Source: an uncultured Pelagibacteraceae bacterium (GTDB taxonomy: Bacteria; Pseudomonadota; Alphaproteobacteria; Pelagibacterales; Pelagibacteraceae). From it: DNA of 64,000 nt. The stretch lies in the NCBI GenBank assembly GCA_902537895.1, contig CACBCU010000002.1, forward strand, positions 49,649 to 113,648, written 5' to 3'. Below are positions 54,446 to 63,771 of this stretch, in pieces (the first letter of the stretch is position 1; every line of letters begins with the position of its first letter). The notes beneath the pieces are model-generated. The model did not search any database, was not told the DNA's origin, and saw only the letters and a list, made by a program, of their open reading frames with translations. Both the position numbers and the translations under genes were made by a program.

Positions 54446-54474
54446 TATTTACAAATATTTCTTAAGTTTAACAA
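54446..54474 (-). promoter_or_regulatory. Putative sigma-70 promoter of rpsB
   Basis: On the minus strand TTGTTA (54474-54469) and TAAATA (54451-54446) are 17 bases apart, between the dnaE stop and the rpsB leader. RNA would begin near 54440, just upstream of the structured leader. Confidence 0.5.
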
Positions 54475-54481
54475 GCTTAAT

Positions 54482-57400
54482 TTAGTGAATTATTGATGAT
54501 ATTTCCTTATTTCTTAATAGATTAACTGTTTTTCTATCTAATTTTCTACCATTTTGTAGATTAAAATCTAAGCTTTTATCATTTTCTTGTATCTTAATCT
54601 TGATTTTCGTCTCTCCAGGATCAACTAAGTATTTTGATAATTCATTTAGTTCTTTTAAAGAATTAAGATTAAAAGTAATATTTTTTATAGGGTTATTTAA
54701 TAAATCTTTAAGAGAGGCAATTTTTTTTACATTTATTCTTTTAAATCTATTATTCTCATCAGATAAAGATTTGATGACAGTTATTATTAATGAATTTCCC
54801 TCCTTTAAAATGTTCCTGTTAAATTCTAAAGTTTCAGAAAATATAAATAATTCAAATACGCTTGAAAGATCGGTTAATTTCAATATTGCATAAGCATTAC
54901 CTTTAGATGTTTTTCTTTCTTGAATTTTTAGTAAAGTTGCGGCTATATTAGAATCATTCGTCTCATCTTTATTATTAAATTTTTGATAATCAATTATATT
55001 ATAATCAATGAAAATTTCTTGAAATTGGTTCAATGGATGATCGGATATAAAAAAACCAACTGCCTCAAATTCTTTCGATAATCTCTCTTCAAAATTCCAA
55101 TCTTTTATATTCGGTATAAAATCATCGTTTTTATTTTCAATATCTCCAAAAAGATCAATTTGATTTGCTGATTTGTTTTCATAAATATTTTTAGATTTAG
55201 ATATAAAATTAGGTATTGAATTAAATAAAGACTGTCTGTTTTCATTTAAACAGTCAAAAGCACCAGCTTTAACTAATCCTTCAAGTTGAAGCTTATTTAT
55301 ATCTTTGGGATTGATCCTATTCAAAAAATCGTTAATAGATTTAAACTTACCATTGTTTGTTCTTTCTTTAACAATGTTTGAAACTGCTTCATAACCAACT
55401 GCTTTAATACCTCCAAGAGCATAATAAAATTTTTGTTCATCGTTTCTAAAATCCGCAAAACACTCGTTTATATCTGGCCTTTTGATTTCAATATCAAGCC
55501 TCTTAAGTTCTTCATAAAACTCACTTAATTTGTTTTGATTTGATATATCCATTGTCATTGAGGCAGCTATAAATTCTTTAGGAAAATATGTTTTTAAATA
55601 AGCTGTTTGATAAGAAATAATTGCATACGCCGCAGCATGACTTTTATTAAATCCATATTCTGCAAAGGGTTCTATCTTTAAAAATATTCCAGCTGCAACT
55701 TCTTTGCTAATACCATTATTTACTGCACCAGAAATAAAACTTTGTTTTTGTTTTTCTAATTCAGCTCTTTTTTTCTTACCCATCGCTCTTCTTAATATAT
55801 CTGCTTGACCCGCGGTAAAGCCTGATAATTTTTGTGCTATTTGCATTACTTGTTCTTGATATATTATAACGCCGTATGTTGGCTTAAGGATTTCCTCTAA
55901 TAGTGGATGAAGATAATCTGGTTTTTGTTTTCCATGCTTACAATCATTATAAATTGGTATATTGCTCATAGGACCAGGTCTATATAGTGCTACTAATGCT
56001 ATAATATCCTCAATATGATTTGGTTTCATTTGAATAAGTGCTTCCCTCATTCCAGCACTTTCAATTTGGAACAATCCAACTGTTTTACCTGAAGATAAAA
56101 GCTCAAAAACTTTTTGGTCATCATAATTAATATTTTCTATGTCGAAATCTTTATTTTTTTTCCTTATAATATTTTGCGTATTATTTATTACTGTCAAAGT
56201 TTTTAGACCTAAAAAATCAAATTTGATTAATCCAGCGTTTTCAGCAGAATACATATCAAATTGTGTTGAAGGCAAAAGTAAATCCGCTGTGTTGTCTTTA
56301 TATAACGGTACTACATCTGTTAATTTTTTATCGGCTATGACAACACCAGCTGCATGAGTAGCGACATTTCTATTTAGTCCCTCTAGTTTCAAAGATAAAT
56401 TAATTAATTTTTTAACTCTGAGATCATCATTTATCAACTTTTGAAGTCTTGGCTCTCCAGCTATGCATTCAGTTAAATTTTGTGGTCTTGAAGGATCAAA
56501 TGGAATCATTTTTGAGATGCTATCAACAAAACCATAAGATAGCCCCATTACACGACCCACATCTCGTATTACCATTCTAGCTTTTAATTTTCCAAAAGTA
56601 ATAATATGTGCAACACTATCTTTATATTTTTTTGTAAGATACTCAAAAACTAAATCTCTTTTTTCCTCACAAAAATCAATATCAAAATCAGGCATAGATA
56701 TACGATCAGGGTTTAAAAATCTTTCAAATATTAAATTAAATTTAATAGGGTCAACATCTGTAATTGAAAGACACCAAGCAACTAATGATCCGGCACCCGA
56801 TCCCCTTCCAGGACCCACAGGTATATTGTTTGTTTTTGCCCATTTAATGTAATCTGATACGATCAAAAAATAACTTGAGTATTTCATTTCAGTAATAATA
56901 TTTAATTCATGATTAAGTCTATCAAGGTATTTTTGATAATCATTGTCTGAAGTTAAGTTATTAATATCTTTTTTAAAAACTTTAATGAATTTTTCTTTTA
57001 GCCCAATGAGTGAATTTTTTTTGAGAATATCATCTGCATTTCCATCTTTTTCAGAACTAATATTGGGTAAAATAGGTCTTGAGAATGAGGGTTTATAGCT
57101 ACACCTATAAGGAAAATTGTAATTATTTTCAAGTGCCTCAGGAATATCAGAAAATAATTCATACATTTCTTTATCATCTCTCAAATAATGCTTATTACTA
57201 AATCTAACTCTATTTTTTTCCTGTATATATGTCTTATTCTTAATACAAATTAACGCGTCATGTGCTTCGTGCATGTCTTTATCAATATAAAAAGTCTCAT
57301 TTGTTGCAATCAAAGGAATTTCTAAATCATTAGATTTTTTTAAATTCATTTTTTCAAAACTATCTTCATTACGATCTCCATGTCTTTGTAATTCAATATA

Positions 57401-57898
57401 AAATCTATCTTTATAAATTGATTTGAGTTTTGAGTATAATTTTTCAATATCCGAATACTTACCTTTATCAAATAAATTTCCAAATAAGCCAAATACAGTT
57501 CCAGAAAAAATAGCGACACCTTTATCTTTTTTTAGCAATTCGTCAAAAGGAACATTGGGCTCAGATAACTCATTATTATCTAAATAAGATAAAGAGGAAA
57601 GTTCAATAATTCTTTTGTAACCTGTCTCATTCATTGCAAAGAGTGGAATTAAACCTGTAGTTTCCTCATACTTAAAATTTATTTGGGTTCCTATTATTGG
57701 TTGAGTACCAATTTTAGATAGTTTATCTGAAAATTCTAGCGCGCCACATAAATTTGATGTATCGCATATAGCTAAAGATTTAATTTTATTTTCTTTTGAT
57801 GATTCTTTTATCTCATCTATTTTTATTGCGCCTTCGCAAATAGAATATTGAGTATGTAGTTTTAAATGATTAAATTTTTGAAATTTAGATTCGAGCAT
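54482..57898 (-). CDS. dnaE: DNA polymerase III alpha subunit
   Basis: An 1138-residue replicative polymerase. The N-terminal PHP domain begins FNHLKLHTQYSICEGAIKI. The polymerase catalytic acids are in MPDFDIDFCEEKRD (near 400) and LIKFDFLGLKTL (near 555), after GPGRGSGAGSLVAW. The helix-hairpin-helix region, an OB fold (TLLKIQERKTSKGNAYAIL) and a C-terminal part follow. Full length. It overlaps lolD by 14 bases. Confidence 0.97.
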   Translation of the reverse strand: MLESKFQKFNHLKLHTQYSICEGAIKIDEIKESSKENKIKSLAICDTSNLCGALEFSDKLSKIGTQPIIGTQINFKYEETTGLIPLFAMNETGYKRIIELSSLSYLDNNELSEPNVPFDELLKKDKGVAIFSGTVFGLFGNLFDKGKYSDIEKLYSKLKSIYKDRFYIELQRHGDRNEDSFEKMNLKKSNDLEIPLIATNETFYIDKDMHEAHDALICIKNKTYIQEKNRVRFSNKHYLRDDKEMYELFSDIPEALENNYNFPYRCSYKPSFSRPILPNISSEKDGNADDILKKNSLIGLKEKFIKVFKKDINNLTSDNDYQKYLDRLNHELNIITEMKYSSYFLIVSDYIKWAKTNNIPVGPGRGSGAGSLVAWCLSITDVDPIKFNLIFERFLNPDRISMPDFDIDFCEEKRDLVFEYLTKKYKDSVAHIITFGKLKARMVIRDVGRVMGLSYGFVDSISKMIPFDPSRPQNLTECIAGEPRLQKLINDDLRVKKLINLSLKLEGLNRNVATHAAGVVIADKKLTDVVPLYKDNTADLLLPSTQFDMYSAENAGLIKFDFLGLKTLTVINNTQNIIRKKNKDFDIENINYDDQKVFELLSSGKTVGLFQIESAGMREALIQMKPNHIEDIIALVALYRPGPMSNIPIYNDCKHGKQKPDYLHPLLEEILKPTYGVIIYQEQVMQIAQKLSGFTAGQADILRRAMGKKKRAELEKQKQSFISGAVNNGISKEVAAGIFLKIEPFAEYGFNKSHAAAYAIISYQTAYLKTYFPKEFIAASMTMDISNQNKLSEFYEELKRLDIEIKRPDINECFADFRNDEQKFYYALGGIKAVGYEAVSNIVKERTNNGKFKSINDFLNRINPKDINKLQLEGLVKAGAFDCLNENRQSLFNSIPNFISKSKNIYENKSANQIDLFGDIENKNDDFIPNIKDWNFEERLSKEFEAVGFFISDHPLNQFQEIFIDYNIIDYQKFNNKDETNDSNIAATLLKIQERKTSKGNAYAILKLTDLSSVFELFIFSETLEFNRNILKEGNSLIITVIKSLSDENNRFKRINVKKIASLKDLLNNPIKNITFNLNSLKELNELSKYLVDPGETKIKIKIQENDKSLDFNLQNGRKLDRKTVNLLRNKEISSIIH

Positions 57899-58568
57899 TA
57901 ATGGTTTTTATATTACCATTAGTTATTTCCAATAAGCAATCAGCCTTATTAGCAAAAAATCTATTATGAGTTGCAAATATTATTAATCTTTCATTATTTA
58001 TCTGATTTTTTAAAAGTTTAAAAATTTCTTTTGCTGTTTGTAAATCTAAACTTCCAGTTGGCTCATCAGCTAAAATTACTTGAGGATTATTGACAACTGC
58101 TCTTGCGATTGAAATCCTCTGTTTTTCACCGCCAGATAATTGTGAAGGATAATGATCTGATCTATTACTCAAACCAACTTTTTTTAATAAATTTTTTGCC
58201 TTATTAACTGCAATTTTTTCATTAATACCTCCAGCTAATGCAGCTAAATAAATATTCTCCAATGAGGTAAAATCTGGAAGTAAATTATCTTGTTGGTAAA
58301 TAATTCCAATTTTATTAGCTCTTAAAATATCATTTTCATTAGTATGATAGTAATTTATCTTTTTATTTTCAAATGTAATTGAACCTGAAGTAGGTCTATC
58401 AATTAAAGATAGTAAATTTAGTAATGTTGATTTACCTGAACCCGATGGGCCCATCAAAGAATAAATTTTACCTTTTTTAAAGTTATATGAAATACTTTTC
58501 AGAACATTGATCTTTTTTATACCTTCAAAAGATTTATTTAATTTAGAAATTTTAATTAGATTATTCAT
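57885..58568 (-). CDS. lolD: Lipoprotein-releasing ABC transporter ATPase LolD
   Basis: A 227-residue ATPase of the MacB/LolD type. Walker A is [12 protein letters not shown] (near 40), the Q-loop YQQDNLLPDFTSLEN, the signature LSGGEKQRISIARA, and Walker B VILADEPTGSLD. With the LolC/E membrane protein encoded next door it extracts lipoproteins from the inner membrane for transfer to the outer membrane. It overlaps lolC/E by 8 bases. Confidence 0.94.
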   Translation of the reverse strand: MNNLIKISKLNKSFEGIKKINVLKSISYNFKKGKIYSLMGPSGSGKSTLLNLLSLIDRPTSGSITFENKKINYYHTNENDILRANKIGIIYQQDNLLPDFTSLENIYLAALAGGINEKIAVNKAKNLLKKVGLSNRSDHYPSQLSGGEKQRISIARAVVNNPQVILADEPTGSLDLQTAKEIFKLLKNQINNERLIIFATHNRFFANKADCLLEITNGNIKTINARI

Positions 58569-59793
58569 ATTTAAGGGATTTTATAGGATCTAGTTTTGCA
58601 GCTTTAAACGCAGGAAATATTGATACCAAAATAGTTATTAAAATAGAGCAAACTGAAATTATTAATATTGATATGGGATTAATTTCTGAAGGCATGGAGC
58701 TTAAAAAATATATTTCCTCAGGAAATAAGCTTATGTTAAAAAATTCACTTAGAAACTGTCTCAAATTTTCTACATACATAGAAAAAGTAATTCCTAAGAT
58801 TATACCAAAAATAGTAGCTGAAGTTCCAATAATTACACCAATTAAGAAAAAAATTTTTACAATTGATTTATTAAGAACTCCAATCGATTTGAGTATAGCA
58901 ATTTCTTTTGTTTTATTTTTTACTAGTATTGTTAAACCAGAAATTATATTAAAAGCTGCAACGATTATGATTAATGTTAGAATAATAAACATAACATTTC
59001 GTTCAACTTTTAGTGCAGAAAACAAAGATTTATTCATATCAGACCAAGAATAAATAAATTCATCATTAAAAATTTTTTGAACTATAGTTTTTTGATATTC
59101 AACATTTTTAGGGTCCTTTAAATAAATCTCTAAATTACGTTTTTTTGGTTTTAAATTAAAAAACTCCTCGAGTGTGACAAGATTTATAAAAGCAACATTA
59201 TTGTCAAAATCAATTACTCCACTATCAAAAAGTGAAACTACTGTAAATTTTTTTTGCTTGGGAAGATTGCCAATAATTGTTTGTACACCAGATGAAGACA
59301 TCAATGTAATCTCATCACCAATCTCTAAGTTTAGAGAAAAACTCAATTCTTTACTTATAGATATAAAATTATTTGTTAATTCATTTTCACCACCTAAAAA
59401 ATTTCCATTATTAACAATGTCTAATTTAGAAAAATCTTTTGCAAAATATCCTCTTAAAAGAATACCCTTGGTAATATCTTTTTTAATCATAATTCCCTCA
59501 CCTGAATTACTAAAAATTAAACTTTCAGAAATTGATTTTAAGTTTTGGTTATCTAATTTCTCTTTTGCAATTTTGTTTTCATAAGGCTTCACCGTCATAT
59601 GGGCATTAAAACCAATTATCTTATTTACCAATTCTGTTCTAAAACCATTCATAACGGACATAACAATTATTAAAACAGCAACACCAAGCCCAATTCCAAT
59701 AAATGAAAAAATTGAAATAATATTTAGAAAACCATCTTTTTTTCTGGCTTTTAAAAATCTAAATGTAATCTCTTTTTCTAATCGAGAAATCAA
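58561..59793 (-). CDS. lolC: Lipoprotein-releasing ABC transporter permease LolC/LolE
   Basis: A 410-residue MacB/FtsX-like permease with one membrane helix near 20-45, a large periplasmic domain (about 50-265) and three helices after 265. FLNIISIFSFIGIGLGVAVLIIV (in part) and FPAFKAAKLDPIKSLKYE are the typical ends. There is a single permease gene, as usual in Alphaproteobacteria, so it is probably a homodimeric LolF-like form serving both LolC and LolE roles. It overlaps proS by 4 bases. Confidence 0.92.
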   Translation of the reverse strand: MISRLEKEITFRFLKARKKDGFLNIISIFSFIGIGLGVAVLIIVMSVMNGFRTELVNKIIGFNAHMTVKPYENKIAKEKLDNQNLKSISESLIFSNSGEGIMIKKDITKGILLRGYFAKDFSKLDIVNNGNFLGGENELTNNFISISKELSFSLNLEIGDEITLMSSSGVQTIIGNLPKQKKFTVVSLFDSGVIDFDNNVAFINLVTLEEFFNLKPKKRNLEIYLKDPKNVEYQKTIVQKIFNDEFIYSWSDMNKSLFSALKVERNVMFIILTLIIIVAAFNIISGLTILVKNKTKEIAILKSIGVLNKSIVKIFFLIGVIIGTSATIFGIILGITFSMYVENLRQFLSEFFNISLFPEEIYFLSSMPSEINPISILIISVCSILITILVSIFPAFKAAKLDPIKSLKYE

Positions 59794-61124
59794 TTGTTTA
59801 CTTTTTGTTTATTAATTATCTTAACGATATCTTTTAATTCTTTTTTTTGAGATGCTCCATCAACTTCTTTAAACTCTAATTTATCGCCATCAACCTGTTT
59901 ACCAATTATAATTTGAAAAGGTGCACCTATTAAATTCATCTTTTTAATTTTTGATGAGATATTTTCATCAGTATCATCAATTATTGCTTCAATATTATTC
60001 TTTTTCAGTTCTAGTAAGATATTATTTGCTTTATCTAATTGAGAATTATCATTTTTGTTGATCATTGGAATTATCGCAACATGATAAGGAGCAATAGAAA
60101 TTGGCCATTTCATGACTTCATTTTTTTCATCATATTTAGCCTCTATTATTGCGCCTACTAATCTAGAAACTCCTATGCCGTAAGAACCCATTTTTACAAA
60201 ATCTTTTTTTCCACCTGGTAAATCAACTGAAGCGCCCATTGGTTTAGAATATTTATTTCCAAAATAAAATATATGACCAACTTCAATTCCTTTTGTTATT
60301 AATCTATTTTTTTCAGAAACTTTTTTTTCAAATTCATTTTTGTCAAATTTTTCATCGGTAACTGCATAATATTGTTCATATTCTTTTCTCATATTCCCTA
60401 GGGATTCTTTCTCTAATTTTGCATTGTCTATACTTAAATCAAAAATTCTTTTGTCAGTAAAAATTTTACTTTCACCAGTTTCAGCTAAAATAATGAATTC
60501 ATGAGATAGATTTCCTCCAATTGGACCTGTATCTGCTGCCATAGGTATAGCTTTTAAATTCAATTTTTTAAATGTTTTAAGATATGACAAGAAAAATTTA
60601 TTATAAGAAAAAAGTGCTTCTTCGTCAGATATATCGAAAGAATAAGCATCTTTCATGTAGAACTCTCTACATCTCATTATCCCAAATCTTGGTCTAATTT
60701 CATCTCTGAATTTCCATTGAATATGATACAAAAGTTGTGGAAGAGATTTATAAGATTTGATGGAGGTTCTAAATATATCTGTTATCAATTCCTCATTTGT
60801 AGGGCCATACAACATTTCACGATTTTGACGATCTTTTATTCTTAGCATTTCCTCACCGTAATCTTTATATCTTCCACTTTCTTTCCAAATTTCACTGGAT
60901 TGTATTGTTGGCATTAAAATTTCTTGAACTCCAATCCCATCTTGTTCTTCCCTTACAATTTGTTCAATTTTCTTCATAACTTTGAAGCCAAGTGGTAACC
61001 ATGAGTATATACCCGCTGATGATTGTTTTATCATACCCACCCTTAACATTAATTGGTGGGATTTAATTTTGGCCTCTGAAGGATTATTTTTTAAAATTGG
61101 AATAAAAGATTTTGAAATATGCAT
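59790..61124 (-). CDS. proS: Prolyl-tRNA synthetase (short form)
   Basis: A 444-residue class II synthetase. Motif 2 lies in WKFRDEIRPRFGIMRCREFYMKD and motif 3 in GSYGIGVSRLVGAIIEA. The editing insertion found in long bacterial ProS (about 570 residues) is absent, as normal for the alphaproteobacterial form, so Ala-tRNA-Pro editing must be done by a separate protein if at all. The C-terminal anticodon-binding domain is present (VAIIPMINKNDNSQLDKA). Confidence 0.96.
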   Translation of the reverse strand: MHISKSFIPILKNNPSEAKIKSHQLMLRVGMIKQSSAGIYSWLPLGFKVMKKIEQIVREEQDGIGVQEILMPTIQSSEIWKESGRYKDYGEEMLRIKDRQNREMLYGPTNEELITDIFRTSIKSYKSLPQLLYHIQWKFRDEIRPRFGIMRCREFYMKDAYSFDISDEEALFSYNKFFLSYLKTFKKLNLKAIPMAADTGPIGGNLSHEFIILAETGESKIFTDKRIFDLSIDNAKLEKESLGNMRKEYEQYYAVTDEKFDKNEFEKKVSEKNRLITKGIEVGHIFYFGNKYSKPMGASVDLPGGKKDFVKMGSYGIGVSRLVGAIIEAKYDEKNEVMKWPISIAPYHVAIIPMINKNDNSQLDKANNILLELKKNNIEAIIDDTDENISSKIKKMNLIGAPFQIIIGKQVDGDKLEFKEVDGASQKKELKDIVKIINKQKVNN

Positions 61125-61125
61125 G

Positions 61126-61371
61126 TTAGATGATTATATTTCTTAAGTTTAAATATTCAAACCTCATTAACAAATATATAATTGTGAATAAAATAGTTGT
61201 TATTCCAGTGCAATAAATGAATTTTTTTAAAATCTTAGGATTTTCTGGTGATCCTGGATCTTCACCTTCAATTTTTTCAATCTTTATTCTATCGACATCT
61301 ATGGGTAAAATTGCAAAAAAAACAATCCACCAAATGATTATATATATTATAGCAAGCCCAGTAGCACTCAT
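61126..61371 (-). CDS. DUF1467-family small membrane protein
   Basis: An 81-residue protein with two membrane helices (about 4-24 and 49-69) around a charged, proline-containing loop EGEDPGSPENPKILKK. This and its place between rnj and proS identify it as the alphaproteobacterial DUF1467 family. Function is unknown. Its ATG shares one base with the rnj stop. Confidence 0.88.
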   Translation of the reverse strand: MSATGLAIIYIIIWWIVFFAILPIDVDRIKIEKIEGEDPGSPENPKILKKFIYCTGITTILFTIIYLLMRFEYLNLRNIII

Positions 61372-63029
61372 TAAATATCAACTAAATTAATATTGGTGAA
61401 AGGTCTTTTGCCTGTTTTTTCTTTCGTAAATTTTCTAGCTGTAATTTTAAGTGTATCAATAAGATTGTGTCTTTGACTTTTATTTCCAATATTAAATGTT
61501 TTTGCTGTTTTCTCTATTTCCTCTTCTAATAAGTAAATAAATTCATCTGTTTCATAAATTGGTAATCCTCTAAAGTTTATTATTGGATTATTGTGAATAT
61601 TTCCCTTAGGTGTGATTAAAATAGTAATTTCAAGATAACCGTTAGATCCTAAGTTTTTTCTATCTTTTATAGATTGAGAGTTTTCCTCAACACTTACATT
61701 GCCATCCAAATATAGTCTTCCACTGGGAGCTTTATCATAGACTTCAGGATAGTCTCCTGGAGCTAATTTTACTATATCACCATTTTCTACTCTAACAGGA
61801 TAAGGTACCTGCATTTCCTTAGCAAAAGCAATATGCTCAATCATATGTCGGTGTTCTCCGTGTACAGGAATTATACATTTTGGTTTAACCCAATCATACA
61901 TATCTTTTAAATCTTCTCTATTTGGATGCCCAGAAACATGGATAAATTCACTGTCTTCTGAAATTACTTCTATTCCGTCCTTGACTAACTGATTGTGAAG
62001 TTTGTAAAGTTTTTTTTCATTTCCTGGTATTATTTTTGAGGAAAAAATTACTGCATCTCCTTTCTCAATAAATACATCGGGATGTGTATAATTTGAAATT
62101 CTCATCATTGCTCCCATCGGTTCACCCTGGCTACCTGTACAAAGATATACAATTTTTTCTCTGGCAAAATTTTTTGCTTCTCTTGGATCTATTGGTTCAA
62201 TGGTATTTTTAAGATATCCACATTGTCTAGCTGCTTTGTATATTTTGTGCATGGATCTACCAACGAGGGAAATTTGTCTTCCTGTTTTTTCTGCACAATA
62301 AAAAGCTGACTCCATTCTTGCAACGTTTGATGCAAATGAGGTTATTATAATTCTTTTTTTTAACCTACTCATTATGTTCAACATACTTTTTCTCACATCT
62401 AATTCAGAACCTGAGCGTCCAGCACTAAAAACATTAGTAGAGTCACAAATCATTGCTAGAACACCTTCATTACCAATTTCTTTTAATCTTTTTGAATTAA
62501 TCTCGGCACCAATCAGGGGATTTGGGTCAACTTTCCAGTCACCAGTATGTAAAACAATACCTGCTGGTGTTTGAATTCTAAGGCCATTAGGTTCTAAAAT
62601 AGAATGGGTTAAAGTGATATATTCAATCTCAAAAGGGTTTAAATTTACCTTTCCGTTTAGTTCTACAATTTGTAAGTCATTAGTAATATCGATATTTTTT
62701 TCTCTAAATTTTTCTTTAATTAAAACAGCTGTGAAAGGAGTAGCATAAAGTTTGCATTTAAATTTTGGCCATAAATGAGCTACGGCACCTATGTGATCTT
62801 CGTGAGCATGTGTTAAGATAATTCCTAATAGATTGTCTTTTCTTTCCTGAATAAACCCTGGATCAGGATAAATAAGATCAATACCTGGAACTGTGTCATC
62901 AGCAAAAGTAACACCTATATCAACCATAATCCATTTATGGTCTCCTGGCTGACCATAGCCAAATAAATTCATATTCATCCCTATCTCACCAGAGCCACCT
63001 AATGGACAAAATAAAAATTCATCTTTCAT
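61371..63029 (-). CDS. rnj: Ribonuclease J
   Basis: A 552-residue metallo-beta-lactamase/beta-CASP ribonuclease. Zinc ligands are in LTHAHEDHIGAV (H74, H76, D78, H79) and HTGDWKVDPNP; beta-CASP parts are ICDSTNVFSAGRSGSE, CTGSQGEPMGAM and HVSGHPNREDL, PVHGEHRH. It has 5' to 3' exonuclease and endonuclease activity in RNA processing and decay. Located after coaX by one base, as in other Alphaproteobacteria. Confidence 0.96.
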   Translation of the reverse strand: MKDEFLFCPLGGSGEIGMNMNLFGYGQPGDHKWIMVDIGVTFADDTVPGIDLIYPDPGFIQERKDNLLGIILTHAHEDHIGAVAHLWPKFKCKLYATPFTAVLIKEKFREKNIDITNDLQIVELNGKVNLNPFEIEYITLTHSILEPNGLRIQTPAGIVLHTGDWKVDPNPLIGAEINSKRLKEIGNEGVLAMICDSTNVFSAGRSGSELDVRKSMLNIMSRLKKRIIITSFASNVARMESAFYCAEKTGRQISLVGRSMHKIYKAARQCGYLKNTIEPIDPREAKNFAREKIVYLCTGSQGEPMGAMMRISNYTHPDVFIEKGDAVIFSSKIIPGNEKKLYKLHNQLVKDGIEVISEDSEFIHVSGHPNREDLKDMYDWVKPKCIIPVHGEHRHMIEHIAFAKEMQVPYPVRVENGDIVKLAPGDYPEVYDKAPSGRLYLDGNVSVEENSQSIKDRKNLGSNGYLEITILITPKGNIHNNPIINFRGLPIYETDEFIYLLEEEIEKTAKTFNIGNKSQRHNLIDTLKITARKFTKEKTGKRPFTNINLVDI

Positions 63030-63030
63030 A

Positions 63031-63771
63031 TTATTTAATTAATTTTGAAGCCTTAATTAAGCCGTTAATTGTTATATCATTATTTCTTTTAACTTTTGTA
63101 CTAATAGAGTTTTTAAACAATTTAGAAAAACCTCCAGTAGTAATTATACTAAAAGACTTTTTTGTCTCTTTCTTAATTAAATTTACAACATTGTCAATTA
63201 ATCCAGCATATCCCCAGAAAAAACCTGAGCGGACAGCTGATGTGGTATCTTTTCCAATTACTTTTGTTATTTTCTTTAAATCAATCTTTGGAATTAAAGA
63301 TGCTTTGTCTGAAAGCGTGTTAAGAGAAATTTGAACACCTGGAGATATAATTCCACCTTTGTAATTATTGCCAATTAAAACATCAAATGTTGTTGCAGTA
63401 CCAAAATCTAAAATAATAAAATTTTTGTTTTTTTTCGTAACACTAATTGCATTTGCTAATCTATCTGACCCTACTTGCTTATAATTCACATCAATTTTTA
63501 AAATTTTTTTCAAATTAAGCTCTTTTAATTCATAACACCTAACTTTTGTTTTATTGTAAAAATATCTTTTTAATTCCTTGTAAGTTGATGGTACAACGCT
63601 ACAAAATAAAATTTTATCTATTGAGGAAAAGTCTATTTTTTTAAAGTATTTGTTCAATAAATTTAGTTTTTTACCTTTTGAAGGAATTACAATCTTTTTT
63701 ATTATTTTGTCATTGTTATTAACCAAAAAAATTTTTGTCTCAGTATTTCCTATGTCACCTAAAATAATCAT
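63031..63771 (-). CDS. coaX: Type III pantothenate kinase
   Basis: A 246-residue kinase for the first step of coenzyme A synthesis. The phosphate-binding start is ILGDIGNTETKIFLV, the pantothenate region has GSDRLANAISV and ILDFGTATTFDVL, and GGIISPGVQISLNTLSDKAS and ITTGGFSKLF complete the ASKHA pattern. It starts at the base after the birA stop. Confidence 0.95.
   Translation of the reverse strand: MIILGDIGNTETKIFLVNNNDKIIKKIVIPSKGKKLNLLNKYFKKIDFSSIDKILFCSVVPSTYKELKRYFYNKTKVRCYELKELNLKKILKIDVNYKQVGSDRLANAISVTKKNKNFIILDFGTATTFDVLIGNNYKGGIISPGVQISLNTLSDKASLIPKIDLKKITKVIGKDTTSAVRSGFFWGYAGLIDNVVNLIKKETKKSFSIITTGGFSKLFKNSISTKVKRNNDITINGLIKASKLIK

Noticed and set aside
54355..54481. Free-standing small RNA gene between dnaE and rpsB
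   Set aside because: The structured part reaches to the rpsB start codon on the same strand, so a cis-acting leader is more likely.
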